Position numbers and translations under genes: made by a program
The notes under the pieces: model-generated
The model's input: only the letters and a program-made list of their open reading frames with translations
What the model was told of the DNA's origin: nothing
Databases searched by the model: none
Assembly (NCBI GenBank): GCA_003223135.1
Contig: QHXX01000018.1
Location: 1-64,000 of the forward strand
Reading direction: 5' to 3'
Length of the DNA: 64,000 nt
Origin: Acidobacteriota bacterium
GTDB lineage: Bacteria; Acidobacteriota; Polarisedimenticolia; Gp22-AA2
Shown here: positions 51,559-62,685 of the stretch, one piece after another
How the letters are laid out: each line of letters opens with the position of its first letter
Numbering within the stretch: position 1 is the stretch's first letter

Positions 51559-52200
51559 ATGGTAGCCGCTTTTCGGGAAACTCTCCTCGCCAATGCCCGC
51601 TCGACGGGCCGCTCCCTTTCCGAACAGGAGCTCGCCTCCCTCGATGCCCATTACCGGCTCCTGCGAAAATGGGGCATCAGGATGAATTTGACGGGACTCA
51701 AGGATGAAGAGACCATCATAAGACGGCACTTCCTCGAGCCGATCGCCGTCGCGCACCTCCTCCATGACGAAGGGACATTGGTCGACCTGGGATCGGGAAA
51801 CGGGTTTCCGGCGGTGCCCCTCAAGGTCCTGCGCCCGGGCCTGGACCTCGTCCTCGTCGAGGCGTCGGAAAAGAAGTCGGCGTTTCTCTGGGCCGTCCTC
51901 CGGGAGCTCGGCCTGAAGGGGGCGCGTGTCGAGACTCGGCGCGTGCGGAGCCTCGAGGATCTCGCCGATCTGCTCCCTTGCCGGTACCTGACATTGCGGG
52001 CGATCCGGTCCGGAGATCTTTTGAAGGGTCAGGGGATTCCGATCCTGCGGCCGGACGGAAAGGCGCTCTTTTTCGTGACACTCGAGCAAGCGGACAGGCT
52101 CGCGCGGCACCCGATCCCCGGTCTTCGGTTTTCGGGCACCCGTCCGCTCCCTTCCGATCCACGATCCGTCCTGGCGATTTTCGATCCAGACGCCGGTTGA
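51559..52200 (+). CDS. rsmG: 16S rRNA (guanine-527 N7) methyltransferase RsmG
   Basis: This 213-residue protein has RKWGIRMNLTGLKDEETIIRRH, the SAM motif TLVDLGSGNGFPAVPLKV, VEASEKKSAFLWAVLREL and LTLRAI, as in RsmG/GidB. Length is normal. It methylates G527 of 16S rRNA. It stands between mnmG and parA, the usual gidB place near oriC. Confidence 0.94.
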   Translation: MVAAFRETLLANARSTGRSLSEQELASLDAHYRLLRKWGIRMNLTGLKDEETIIRRHFLEPIAVAHLLHDEGTLVDLGSGNGFPAVPLKVLRPGLDLVLVEASEKKSAFLWAVLRELGLKGARVETRRVRSLEDLADLLPCRYLTLRAIRSGDLLKGQGIPILRPDGKALFFVTLEQADRLARHPIPGLRFSGTRPLPSDPRSVLAIFDPDAG

Positions 52201-52244
52201 GCGCGCCGGGCCCCCGCTCCCATCCGGAAAGTTGGATGTCGAGA

Positions 52245-52260
52245 TGTTCCACGTGGAACA
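52245..52260. promoter_or_regulatory. parS centromere site
   Basis: TGTTCCACGTGGAACA is a perfect 16-base palindrome. It differs from the common parS TGTTTCACGTGAAACA by one symmetrical change per arm. It is 57 bases ahead of parA, in the position where ParB-bound parS often regulates parAB. Confidence 0.85.
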
Positions 52261-52317
52261 TTCAAGCGCGATCCACCGGTCCTTAACGCGGCCCGCGTAT
52301 GCTAATCTTCGCCGCAC

Positions 52318-53118
52318 ATGGGACGGATCGTCGCGATCGCCAATCAAAAAGGGGGAGTGGGCAAGACGACGACCGCCGTCAGCCTGGCGGCCGCGCTCGC
52401 CATCGCCGAGCGATCGACCCTTCTGATCGACATGGACCCGCAGGCATCCTCGACAAAGGGCCTGGGACTGAAGCCGAACCCGGGCGGCGAAATGTACGGC
52501 GTGATGTCGGGCGAAGTGCGCGTCGAGCAGATTCTCCTGCCGACCGAGCTGGAGTTCCTCACCGTCGCCCCGGCAAGCCGCGATCTCGTCGGCATCGAGG
52601 TCGAGCTCATCAACGTCAAGGGGAGGGAGTATCGTCTGAAGGAGGCGCTCGCGTCCATTCGTGATCGCTTCCAGTACGTCCTGGTGGATTGCCCTCCTTC
52701 ACTGGGCCTTCTGACCGTCAATGCACTGGCCGCCGCGGACGGAATCCTGATCCCGGTCCAGTGCGAATACCTGGCGCTCGAGGGGGTGTCCGAGCTGGTG
52801 GAAACGCTCTACCGGATTCGCGCCTCGGTCAACGAGGCCCTGGAACTGGACGGCGTTCTCCTGACCATGTACGACGAGCGCACCAACCTGTCCCGTCAAG
52901 TGGTGGCCGACATCCGTTCTTTCTTCAAGGAGCGGGTCTTCCGGACGATTGTTCCGCGTAACGTCAGACTGGGGGAGGCTCCCAGCTTTGGCAAGCCGAT
53001 CATGCTCTACGACATCCGCTCCAAGGGGTCAGAGTCGTACCTGAACCTGGCCCGGGAGGTCATCAGACGCTATGAAAAGACAGGCGCTCGGCAAAGGACT
53101 GAGCAGCCTCATCCCTGA
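52318..53118 (+). CDS. parA: Chromosome partitioning ATPase ParA (Soj)
   Basis: The 266-residue protein begins MGRIVAIANQKGGVGKTTTAVSL with the deviant Walker A, followed by LLIDMDPQASSTKGLG and DYVLVDCPPSLGLLTVNAL-like motifs (YVLVDCPPSLG is present). NVRLGEAPSFGKPIMLYD is typical of chromosomal Soj proteins. It moves ParB-bound origin regions. The parB start lies inside its last 47 bases. Confidence 0.96.
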   Translation: MGRIVAIANQKGGVGKTTTAVSLAAALAIAERSTLLIDMDPQASSTKGLGLKPNPGGEMYGVMSGEVRVEQILLPTELEFLTVAPASRDLVGIEVELINVKGREYRLKEALASIRDRFQYVLVDCPPSLGLLTVNALAAADGILIPVQCEYLALEGVSELVETLYRIRASVNEALELDGVLLTMYDERTNLSRQVVADIRSFFKERVFRTIVPRNVRLGEAPSFGKPIMLYDIRSKGSESYLNLAREVIRRYEKTGARQRTEQPHP

Positions 53119-53938
53119 AGCGTCCCAGCCGGCCGACGCGGGTCTCCTGCTGCTGGACGTCAGGCGAATCCAACCGAACCGCTACCAGCCCCGCGTTGAC
53201 TTCGGCAGACTGGAGGGGCTGGTGGAATCGATCCGGGAGAACGGTATCGTCCAGCCGGTCATCGTGAAACAGGAGGGCGACGGGTACCGCCTCATCGCGG
53301 GAGAGCGCCGCTGGCGCGCCGCCCAAATCGCCGGCATCGAGCGGATCCCGGCCATCGTCAAGAAGGTCTCCGACGACCGCCTCCTCCAGATCGCCTTGAT
53401 CGAGAACATTCAAAGGAAGGATCTCAACCCGATCGAGGAGGCAAGAGCCTACGAGGTCCTCCTGAGCGATCTGAAGTTGTCCCATGCGGAAGTCGCGAAG
53501 CGTGTCGGGCGGGATCGATCTTCAATATCTAACTCATTGAGATTATTGAGGTTATCAGACAGAGTGCAGGGGCTCATCAGGGAGGGAAGCCTGTCGCTGG
53601 GACACGCCAAGGCGATCATGGCAATTCCCGACGCCGCGACACAAATTAAGGTCGCCGAAGAGGTGGCCCGCGACCTGCTCTCGGTCCGCGAGACCGAGGA
53701 ACGCGTGGCCGGTCTTCTGGGGCAAGCCCGCAAGAGAGGACGGAGGGCGCCGCAGACTCGGACCACAGCCGGGGACCCGAACGTCGAGGCCGCGGCCGAC
53801 CGGCTGACGCGTGCTTTGGCCACGAAGGTCCGGATCGTCAAGAGGGAGGAGGGGGGCAGAATCGAGATCGACTTCTACAGCGACGAAGAGTTGCAACGAC
53901 TCTACGAGTTCCTGGTGACCGCGGAGAAGGGCCATTGA
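53072..53938 (+). CDS. parB: Chromosome partitioning protein ParB (Spo0J)
   Basis: This 288-residue protein begins KRQALGKGLSSLIPE, the ParA-stimulating N-terminal peptide. It has the CTP-binding GERRWRAAQIAG box, IALIENIQRKDLNPIEEA, the helix-turn-helix LSHAEVAKRVGRDRSSISNSLRLLRL that reads parS, and a C-terminal dimer domain. A short stretch around 53520-53560 is AT-rich but in frame. It overlaps parA by 47 bases. Confidence 0.96.
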   Translation: MKRQALGKGLSSLIPEASQPADAGLLLLDVRRIQPNRYQPRVDFGRLEGLVESIRENGIVQPVIVKQEGDGYRLIAGERRWRAAQIAGIERIPAIVKKVSDDRLLQIALIENIQRKDLNPIEEARAYEVLLSDLKLSHAEVAKRVGRDRSSISNSLRLLRLSDRVQGLIREGSLSLGHAKAIMAIPDAATQIKVAEEVARDLLSVRETEERVAGLLGQARKRGRRAPQTRTTAGDPNVEAAADRLTRALATKVRIVKREEGGRIEIDFYSDEELQRLYEFLVTAEKGH

Positions 53939-53984
53939 CCGGGCCCGCCGCAGGGGAGCGGAAAAGATGAAGGGAGGATTCGTC

Positions 53985-54431
53985 ATGCCGTTCAGCAAGG
54001 ACGCCTTGCTCAAGGACCACGTGGGCCAGGATGACATCAGCGGCTTTCTGGCGGAGGGCACGGAGATCCACGGAGAGGTGCGTTTTCGTGACGTCCTCCG
54101 CGTCGACGGGAAGATCACCGGCAAGGTGATCTCGGAGAAAGAGCTGGTCATCGGTGAGTCGGGCGACGTCGAGGCCGACGTGGACGTCGGGGTCCTGTCG
54201 GTGAGCGGCAAGGTGACCGGCACCATCCACGTCAAGGAAAAGCTGGAGATTCACCCAACCGGCCGCGTCATCGGCGATCTGACCCTGGAAAAGCCCAACC
54301 TGGTGATCCACGAGGGTGGCGTGTTCGAGGGGAACATCGATATGAACGCCGAGAAGAAGAAAGACGCGCGCGACGCCGCCCACAAGGAGGCGGAGATCGA
54401 ATCGATAAGGCGGCACAGTTCGACGAACTGA
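53985..54431 (+). CDS. Bactofilin-family cytoskeletal protein
   Basis: The protein is 148 residues long from ATG 53985, chosen because GGGAGGA sits 7 bases upstream; an earlier ATG at 53967 would add six residues. The core is the repetitive beta-helix of bactofilins: EGTEIHGEVRFRDVLRVDGK, ISEKELVIGESGDVEADVDV, SGKVTGTIHVKEKLEI, TGRVIGDLTLEKPNLVIHEG. The tail is charged. Bactofilins next to parAB bind or organise the ParABS system in Myxococcus-like bacteria; the same may hold here (inference). Confidence 0.9.
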   Translation: MPFSKDALLKDHVGQDDISGFLAEGTEIHGEVRFRDVLRVDGKITGKVISEKELVIGESGDVEADVDVGVLSVSGKVTGTIHVKEKLEIHPTGRVIGDLTLEKPNLVIHEGGVFEGNIDMNAEKKKDARDAAHKEAEIESIRRHSSTN

Positions 54432-54490
54432 ATTCGCGTGCCGGAAGCAGGAATGCGGAGGAGGACGTTTCCCTCCGCGGGCCCCTCGCT

Positions 54491-55042
54491 TCAGTAGGAC
54501 CCCGGCTCCGGCGGCGGTTCCTGAGCCTTCCCGGTCGAACGGGGGTCCATCCCCACACCTTCGCGCAATTCGTAGTGCACCCGGTAGGCCCGGCCACGTT
54601 TCACCTCGAATTTCACACGCAGTGTCTGGTAACCCCGATAGCCGAGGTCCAGCTCGTGTGTCCCCGCCTTCAACCACAGAGGGTAGGCCCGCGAATTGAA
54701 GTCCCGGGCCTGGCCCACCACAGTGCCGTCGACGATCACGGTGGATTTCCGGGGGCGGACGTGTAACTCCACCGGCGCCGCGTTGCGCGGCGGGATCTGG
54801 GCGTAGCCGTAGCCGGGGGACGGTCCATACGAGTAGGACAGGCCCCACCCGAAACCGGAGTACCAGAAGGGATCCCAGAAGAATGGATCGACGAATGCCG
54901 GCCTGACGACGACCACCTGCTGCCGGACGACCCCGGGGCTCCGGACAGCGCTCCTGCCGCCGGCGGTGGCGCCGGTGGTTGCCAGGAGCAGCAAGGGGGC
55001 GAGCGCCAGCGCCAGCCTTGTGTGCTGTCGCGCGCGTCGCAT
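54491..55042 (-). CDS. Secreted PEGA-domain protein
   Basis: The protein is 183 residues long from ATG 55042 with AAAGGAGGTG upstream. A signal peptide (LALALAPLLLLATTGATAGG) is followed by an aromatic/Gly/Pro-rich spacer (FVDPFFWDPFWYSGFGWGLS) and a PEGA-type domain (VELHVRPRKSTVIVDGTVVG, LKAGTHELDLGYRGYQTL). PEGA domains are found in envelope proteins of many Gram-negatives; the function is unknown. It converges with the bactofilin gene; the 60-base gap holds a GCGGAGG/CCTCCGC hairpin without T-tract. Confidence 0.78.
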   Translation of the reverse strand: MRRARQHTRLALALAPLLLLATTGATAGGRSAVRSPGVVRQQVVVVRPAFVDPFFWDPFWYSGFGWGLSYSYGPSPGYGYAQIPPRNAAPVELHVRPRKSTVIVDGTVVGQARDFNSRAYPLWLKAGTHELDLGYRGYQTLRVKFEVKRGRAYRVHYELREGVGMDPRSTGKAQEPPPEPGSY

Positions 55043-55505
55043 CGCCACACCTCCTTTCGTAGACCGGGCGCTGCGGCGGTTCCGAGCGAGGGGCCGCCGC
55101 GCGACCCGGCGACAATGCCATACACCGGTCTGAATGAGCAACCGTCATGCCAGAAAGCCACGCCGGCCCTTCGCTCGGGAGCTGCGTCTGCATGGGCCGA
55201 ATGAGGGGGAAATCCTCGACTTGGCCGCCTCCACCGTAGAGCGGAGCCTGCGTCGCCTTGATTCTGTCCCCCGCCACGTACGAAGTGACCTCGGATGCAC
55301 GCCGGAATGGCGCGGTATGTGTTCGGGCGGCGTGTCGCTAACCCGCGCCGTCGTTGACACTTCGATGGAGCGTGTGTTACTTTGCGTCGTTCACGAAACG
55401 TTCCCCCGGCGGCTCCACGGGCATCAGGCGGTCGCGGGGTTTTTTGATGCCTCCCGGCGTCCTTCCAGTCCCGGCCGCCGGTCCATCCCTGTCGGGAGCG
55501 CAAGA
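55043..55505. other. Upstream region of the ATP synthase cluster
   Basis: About 460 bases between the divergent PEGA gene and atpH. Open sequence in the atpH frame continues upstream but has no family match, so it is treated as non-coding. It contains a probable promoter at 55354-55382 and nothing else recognised. Confidence 0.45.
55354..55382 (+). promoter_or_regulatory. Putative promoter of the atpHAGDC operon
   Basis: A perfect TTGACA (55354-55359) is followed after 17 bases by TTACTT (55377-55382), a poor -10. It lies about 120 bases ahead of atpH. Confidence 0.42.
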
Positions 55506-56087
55506 GTGCAACCAGTCGCCGTGGCGAGGCGGTACGCGCGGTCCCTCGCGGACCACGTCGAGACAAAGCCAGCCAAGCCTGCCGAGACCGCAAAACGAGA
55601 TCCATCGCGCCTCGAGACGGCGGCCTCGGAGCTGGCGCTCGTCGTTCGCGTCCTGGGCGCCGATCCGAGGATTGGGCGCTTCTTCGCGGACCCGTCGATC
55701 CCGCAAAAGAACAAGCTGGCCGCGATCGAGGCCATGTCGCGCAAGGCCAGGCTGAGCGAGGCGACGCGCAGCTTCCTGCGGGTCCTGGCCATCAATCGGC
55801 GCCTGGGTGCGCTGGTCTCAATCCGGCGGGCCTTCGAGGAGATCAAGGACGAGCGCCTGGGGGTCGTGCAGGCGGAGACCACCACGGCGGTGCCGCTGTC
55901 GGCGGCGGAGCTGACGCGCCTGCGCGATGCGCTCGAGACGCTAACCGGGCGCACTGTGAGGATCAGGCATCAGGTTGATCCGGCCCTTCTGGGCGGCGCG
56001 CGCACGCGAATCGGGTCCAGGGTCTACGACGGGACCCTGAGGCACCAGCTCGAAGCCCTGCGCCAGCGGCTGGTCGGGGCGCACTGA
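55506..56087 (+). CDS. atpH: ATP synthase F1 delta subunit
   Basis: The protein is 193 residues long from a GTG at 55506 with GGGAG upstream. It has [12 protein letters not shown] at the start, [19 protein letters not shown] and [23 protein letters not shown] in the middle, and the C-terminal [39 protein letters not shown]-type end ([19 protein letters not shown] visible). It links F1 to the peripheral stalk. The b, c and a subunit genes that usually precede it are absent. Confidence 0.92.
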   Translation: MQPVAVARRYARSLADHVETKPAKPAETAKRDPSRLETAASELALVVRVLGADPRIGRFFADPSIPQKNKLAAIEAMSRKARLSEATRSFLRVLAINRRLGALVSIRRAFEEIKDERLGVVQAETTTAVPLSAAELTRLRDALETLTGRTVRIRHQVDPALLGGARTRIGSRVYDGTLRHQLEALRQRLVGAH

Positions 56088-56112
56088 CCGACGAATCCGA
56101 GGAGAGTGCGGC

Positions 56113-57639
<1,527 letters not shown>

Positions 57640-57667
57640 AGGCGACCCGCCGCCCGGCTGGACTCGC

Positions 57668-58579
57668 ATGGCCAACGTCCGCGACTACCGCACCCGCATC
57701 CGCAGCGTCAAGAGCACGCAGCAGATCACACGCGCCATGAAGCTCGTGTCGGCGTCCAAGCTGCGCCGCGCTCAGGACCTTATCCTGGCCGCAAGACCCT
57801 ACGCCCGTAAGATGCTCGAGGTGCTGTCGTCCCTGGCGGCGCGCGCCCACCCGGACCGGCACCCGCTCTTGCAACGGCGCCCCGAGGAAAAGGTCCTGGT
57901 CGTCGTGGTCACGGCCGACAAGGGGTTGTGCGGCTCGTTCAACACCAACATCGTCAACGGGGCGCGTGCCTTCCTGGACGAATTGCTGGGACGGTCGGGG
58001 TCCACGGCCGGGCCACGGCCAACGCACCAGGTCCAGGTGGACATCGTCGGACGCAAGGCCCGCGACTGGTTCCGTCGCCGCGACTACCCCGTGCGCCGCG
58101 TCCTGGTCGACCTTTTCAGGGATGTGACGCTCGAGGACGCACGGGACATCGCGTCGAACCTCATCGAAGGCTTCTCGGGCGGCGAGTTCGACGGCGTCCA
58201 CCTCGTGTACAACGAGTTCAAGTCGGTCATGCAGCAGCGAGTCGTCAGGGAGACCCTCCTGCCGATCCCGCGGGCCACCTTTGGGCCCGGCGCGTTTACG
58301 GCGAGCGCCGGCGCCCAGCCCGAGGACTACATCTACGAGCCGGACCAGGAGGCGCTGTTCGCGGCGCTCCTGCCCAAGCACGTGATGATCCAGGTGCATC
58401 GCGTGCTCCTGGAGTCGGCGGCTGCCGAGTACGGCGCGCGCATGACCGCCATGGAGAACGCCACGCGCAACGCCGGCGAGATGATCGATTCCCTCACGCT
58501 GCAGATGAACAAGATTCGCCAGGCATCCATCACCAAGGAAATCCTCGAGGTGGTGAGCGGCGCCGAGGCGCTCAAGTAG
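57668..58579 (+). CDS. atpG: ATP synthase F1 gamma subunit
   Basis: The protein is 303 residues long, slightly above the usual 285-290. N-terminal YRTRIRSVKSTQQITRAMKL and C-terminal RMTAMENATRNAGEMIDSLT form the coiled-coil rotor shaft. The central Rossmann-like part has VVVTADKGLCGSFNTNI. An insertion around residues 110-125 (RSGSTAGPRPTHQ) explains the extra length. The next gene on the same strand is not an atp gene but a PH-domain protein. Confidence 0.95.
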   Translation: MANVRDYRTRIRSVKSTQQITRAMKLVSASKLRRAQDLILAARPYARKMLEVLSSLAARAHPDRHPLLQRRPEEKVLVVVVTADKGLCGSFNTNIVNGARAFLDELLGRSGSTAGPRPTHQVQVDIVGRKARDWFRRRDYPVRRVLVDLFRDVTLEDARDIASNLIEGFSGGEFDGVHLVYNEFKSVMQQRVVRETLLPIPRATFGPGAFTASAGAQPEDYIYEPDQEALFAALLPKHVMIQVHRVLLESAAAEYGARMTAMENATRNAGEMIDSLTLQMNKIRQASITKEILEVVSGAEALK

Positions 58580-58603
58580 CGGCCCGAGGGAAGGCGGCTC
58601 GTC

Positions 58604-59308
58604 ATGAGAACGCGCCTGAGGCCGGGGGAAGAGCTGGCGGCGGTGGTGCGCCGGCACGTCATCGTGCTGGGGGGCCCCTTCGCCGTGACGCTGTTCCTGG
58701 CCGGGTGCCTGATCGGCGCATGGTGGGTCAAGAGGCCTTACGTGCTGCCCGCGGTCGGGATGGCCCTGGCCGTTTCGGCGGCGTGGGCGTCCTGGCGCTG
58801 GCTCCACTGGCGGAGCGACCTCTGGGCGGTCACGTCGCAGCGGGTGATCGACGAGTCGGGTGTTTTGTCGGTGCGCGCAGAGGACAGCCCGCTCGACAAG
58901 ATCAACAACATCATCTGTACTCAGTCGCTCTGGGGAAGGATGCTCGGTTACGGGGCCTTGAGCATCCAGACCGCCGCGGAGGTCGGGTCGACCACCCTCG
59001 AGACGGTCGCCCGTCCGATGGACCTGAAGGAGACGATCCTGGAGCAGCAGGAGAAGGCCAGGCACCACATCGCGGCCCGCTACGCTGCGCCCTCCTTGGC
59101 GGCCGCGGGCCAGGGTCTCATCGTCCCGCCCGGCGGATCCATGGGGGTGATCGCGGGGACGGCGAGTGTGAACCCGGCTGGCGTCACACACGCGGGCCGG
59201 ACGACGTCGGACGCGGCGCGGGACGATACGAAGGAGTGCCCGTATTGCGCGGAAACGATCAAGTCGCGGGCGAAGGTGTGCCGCTTCTGCGGCCGGATCC
59301 TCCGATGA
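58604..59308 (+). CDS. Membrane protein with bacterial PH domain (bPH2/YdbS-like) and C-terminal zinc ribbon
   Basis: The 234-residue protein has two hydrophobic helices (about 22-42 and 45-64), then a bPH2 domain (about 68-145: WAVTSQRVIDESGVLSVRAE, SPLDKINNIICTQSLWGRML, GYGALSIQTAAEVGSTTL). A Gly/Ala linker leads to a C-terminal zinc ribbon CPYCAETIKSRAKVCRFCGR with two CxxC pairs. Function is unknown. It stands between atpG (24-base gap) and atpD (76-base gap) on the same strand, so it is cotranscribed with ATP synthase genes, an unusual place for this family. Confidence 0.83.
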   Translation: MRTRLRPGEELAAVVRRHVIVLGGPFAVTLFLAGCLIGAWWVKRPYVLPAVGMALAVSAAWASWRWLHWRSDLWAVTSQRVIDESGVLSVRAEDSPLDKINNIICTQSLWGRMLGYGALSIQTAAEVGSTTLETVARPMDLKETILEQQEKARHHIAARYAAPSLAAAGQGLIVPPGGSMGVIAGTASVNPAGVTHAGRTTSDAARDDTKECPYCAETIKSRAKVCRFCGRILR

Positions 59309-59357
59309 CCCGAATCCCGGGCCGTGGATTCGACTCCGAACGCATGGTGTCCCATGA

Positions 59358-60800
<1,443 letters not shown>

Positions 60801-60809
60801 GGACGAACC

Positions 60810-61238
60810 ATGCCGCTTCCCGAATCGATCCATCTGGAGGTCGTGACGCCCGAAAGGCGCCTGGTCAGCGAGGTCGTCGACGAGGTGATCCTGCCCGGCA
60901 GCGAAGGCTCGCTCGGCGTCCTCCCCGGCCACACCCCGCTTCTGACGACGCTGGGCATCGGAGAGCTGGTGTACCGGAGGGGCGGCGACAGGCGCTACGT
61001 GGCGATCGCCTGGGGGTTCGCCGAAGTCCTGCCGGAGCGGGTCAGCATCCTGGCTGAGATCGCCGAGCGCGCCGAGGGGATCGACCGGGAGCGTGCCGCG
61101 GCGGCCCGCGACCGCGCCCTCAGGCGCCTGCGCGAGCGCGCCGCGGAGACCGACTTCGTCCGCGCGCAGGCCGCGTTGCAGAAGGCGATCATCCGCTTGC
61201 AAGTGAGCCAGGGGATCGGGCCGAGCGAGCCGTCCTAG
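60810..61238 (+). CDS. atpC: ATP synthase F1 epsilon subunit
   Basis: The protein is 142 residues long. The N-terminal beta-sandwich shows HLEVVTPERRLVSEVVDEVI, LPGSEGSLGVLPGHTPLLTTL and RYVAIAWGFAEVLPERVSIL; the C-terminal helical hairpin carries RAAAARDRALRRLRERA. Normal length. It is the last atp gene, 9 bases after atpD. Confidence 0.94.
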   Translation: MPLPESIHLEVVTPERRLVSEVVDEVILPGSEGSLGVLPGHTPLLTTLGIGELVYRRGGDRRYVAIAWGFAEVLPERVSILAEIAERAEGIDRERAAAARDRALRRLRERAAETDFVRAQAALQKAIIRLQVSQGIGPSEPS

Positions 61239-61317
61239 CTGGTATCGACAGGAGTCGCGGCCCGCCGTGCGCCCGCCGGGCAGCTGGACAGGCCCCGCGG
61301 TGTTGTGAGGATCCATC

Positions 61318-62106
61318 ATGCAGGTGCGACCCCGTCTCTCGATCGTCATACCCGCCTTCAATGAAGCGGCGCGCATTTGTGGAAGCCTCGAGGCGGTCGT
61401 GCGCCACTTCGCCCGGTCGGGTGAAGACGTCGAGGTTGTCGTCGTGGATGATGGCTGCACCGACGCCACGGTCGAGACGGTTGCGCGCTTCGCCGCCGAG
61501 CGGCCACCGCAGGGCCGCGTCACGATCGGTGTGCTGCGCAACGGCCGGAACCGCGGCAAGGGATACAGCGTCAAGCACGGTGTCCTGATGGCGCGTGGCG
61601 ACCTGGTCCTGATCTCGGATGCCGACTTCTCCACTCCGATCGACGATCTGCCGCTTCTCCTCCAGGCGGTGGAGAAGGAGGGATACGGCATCGCCATCGG
61701 CTCGCGTGCGCTGGAAGATTCGCGCGTGGAGATCCGACAGGCCGCGTGGCGGGAGATGATGGGGCGTGGCTTCAACCGGCTGGTGCGGCTGCTGACCGGT
61801 CTGCATTTCAGGGACACCCAGTGCGGATTCAAGCTGGTGTTGAGGCAGGAGGTGCTGCCGCTGTTTCGCGCCGCCCGCGTCGAGCGCTTCGCCTACGATG
61901 TGGAGATCCTGTATCTGGCGCGCAAGGCGGGTGTGCGGGTGCGTGAAGTGCCGGTGCGCTGGCGCAACGCGGAGGGGACGAAGGTGAGGGCATGGGCCGA
62001 TTCGTTCGACATGCTGAAGGACACCGTGCGGATCGTCCTGCGGGACCGGCTGGGCCGCTATGGCCGACTGGGCGGGGAACCGGCCCGGGCCGACCGGAAG
62101 GCATGA
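61318..62106 (+). CDS. Family 2 glycosyltransferase (dolichyl/polyprenyl-phosphate sugar synthase type)
   Basis: The protein is 262 residues long. GT-A fold with LSIVIPAFNEAARICGSL, VVVVDDGCTDATVETV, NRGKGYSVKHGVLMARGDLVLISDADFSTP (DAD metal motif), GSRALEDSRVEIRQ and DTQCGFKLVLR. This pattern is that of Alg5/dolichyl-phosphate glucosyltransferase-like enzymes, which load a polyprenyl phosphate with a sugar at the membrane. No transmembrane helix is present. GAGGATC precedes the ATG. The next gene overlaps by four bases. Confidence 0.88.
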   Translation: MQVRPRLSIVIPAFNEAARICGSLEAVVRHFARSGEDVEVVVVDDGCTDATVETVARFAAERPPQGRVTIGVLRNGRNRGKGYSVKHGVLMARGDLVLISDADFSTPIDDLPLLLQAVEKEGYGIAIGSRALEDSRVEIRQAAWREMMGRGFNRLVRLLTGLHFRDTQCGFKLVLRQEVLPLFRAARVERFAYDVEILYLARKAGVRVREVPVRWRNAEGTKVRAWADSFDMLKDTVRIVLRDRLGRYGRLGGEPARADRKA

Positions 62107-62645
62107 GCATGCCCACCCGGGGGTCGCGTCGGGAGAGTCCGGCGGTGGACCGGCCGGCGATACGACGCGGGACGAAGATCGTGTCGGCGCCGCGGGCCGC
62201 CGCCCTGGTGCGCCGCCTGCAGGCTCACGGGCGCGCGGTGGTGTTCACCAACGGCTGCTTCGATCTGCTTCACGCCGGGCACGTCGCTCTTCTCGAAGCG
62301 GCGCGCAACCTGGGAGACTTCCTGGTCGTCGGTGTGAACACGGACCGGTCGGTGCGCCGCCTGAAAGGTGCGGGCCGGCCGATCGTTCCCCTCGGTGAGA
62401 GAATGGAGGTCCTGGCGGCCTTGCGGCCGGTCGACTCTGTCGTGCCGTTCGGCGAGCCGACGCCGGCCCGGCTCATCGCCCGGCTGCGCCCGGACGTGCT
62501 CGTGAAGGGGTCCGACTACCGCACGAAGCGGATCGTCGGCCGCGACACCGTGGAGGCCCGGGGAGGCCGCGTGGTGACGGTGCCTTTGCGGCGCGGCCTC
62601 TCCACCACCGACCTGATCCGCCGGGCGCTGCGGTCCGCCGGCTGA
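62103..62645 (+). CDS. rfaE2: RfaE2-type D-glycero-beta-D-manno-heptose 1-phosphate adenylyltransferase
   Basis: The protein is 180 residues long from the ATGA overlap with the glycosyltransferase (a second ATG is two codons later). It has VVFTNGCFDLLHAGHVALLE (nucleotidyltransferase HxGH), GVNTDRSVRRLKGAGRPIVP, RPDVLVKGSDY and GGRVVTVPLRRGLSTTDLI. This is the stand-alone C-terminal half of HldE. It activates heptose for LPS core, which implies an outer membrane. The N-terminal extension of about 35 residues is poorly conserved. Confidence 0.9.
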   Translation: MSMPTRGSRRESPAVDRPAIRRGTKIVSAPRAAALVRRLQAHGRAVVFTNGCFDLLHAGHVALLEAARNLGDFLVVGVNTDRSVRRLKGAGRPIVPLGERMEVLAALRPVDSVVPFGEPTPARLIARLRPDVLVKGSDYRTKRIVGRDTVEARGGRVVTVPLRRGLSTTDLIRRALRSAG

Positions 62646-62685
62646 TCGGAAACCCGGGCGGATCCAGGCCGCCACTGGTGAATCC

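Noticed and set aside
55134-55505. N-terminal extension of AtpH of about 124 residues
   Set aside because: The extension has no likeness to the family, and a GTG with a good ribosome site at 55506 gives the normal length.
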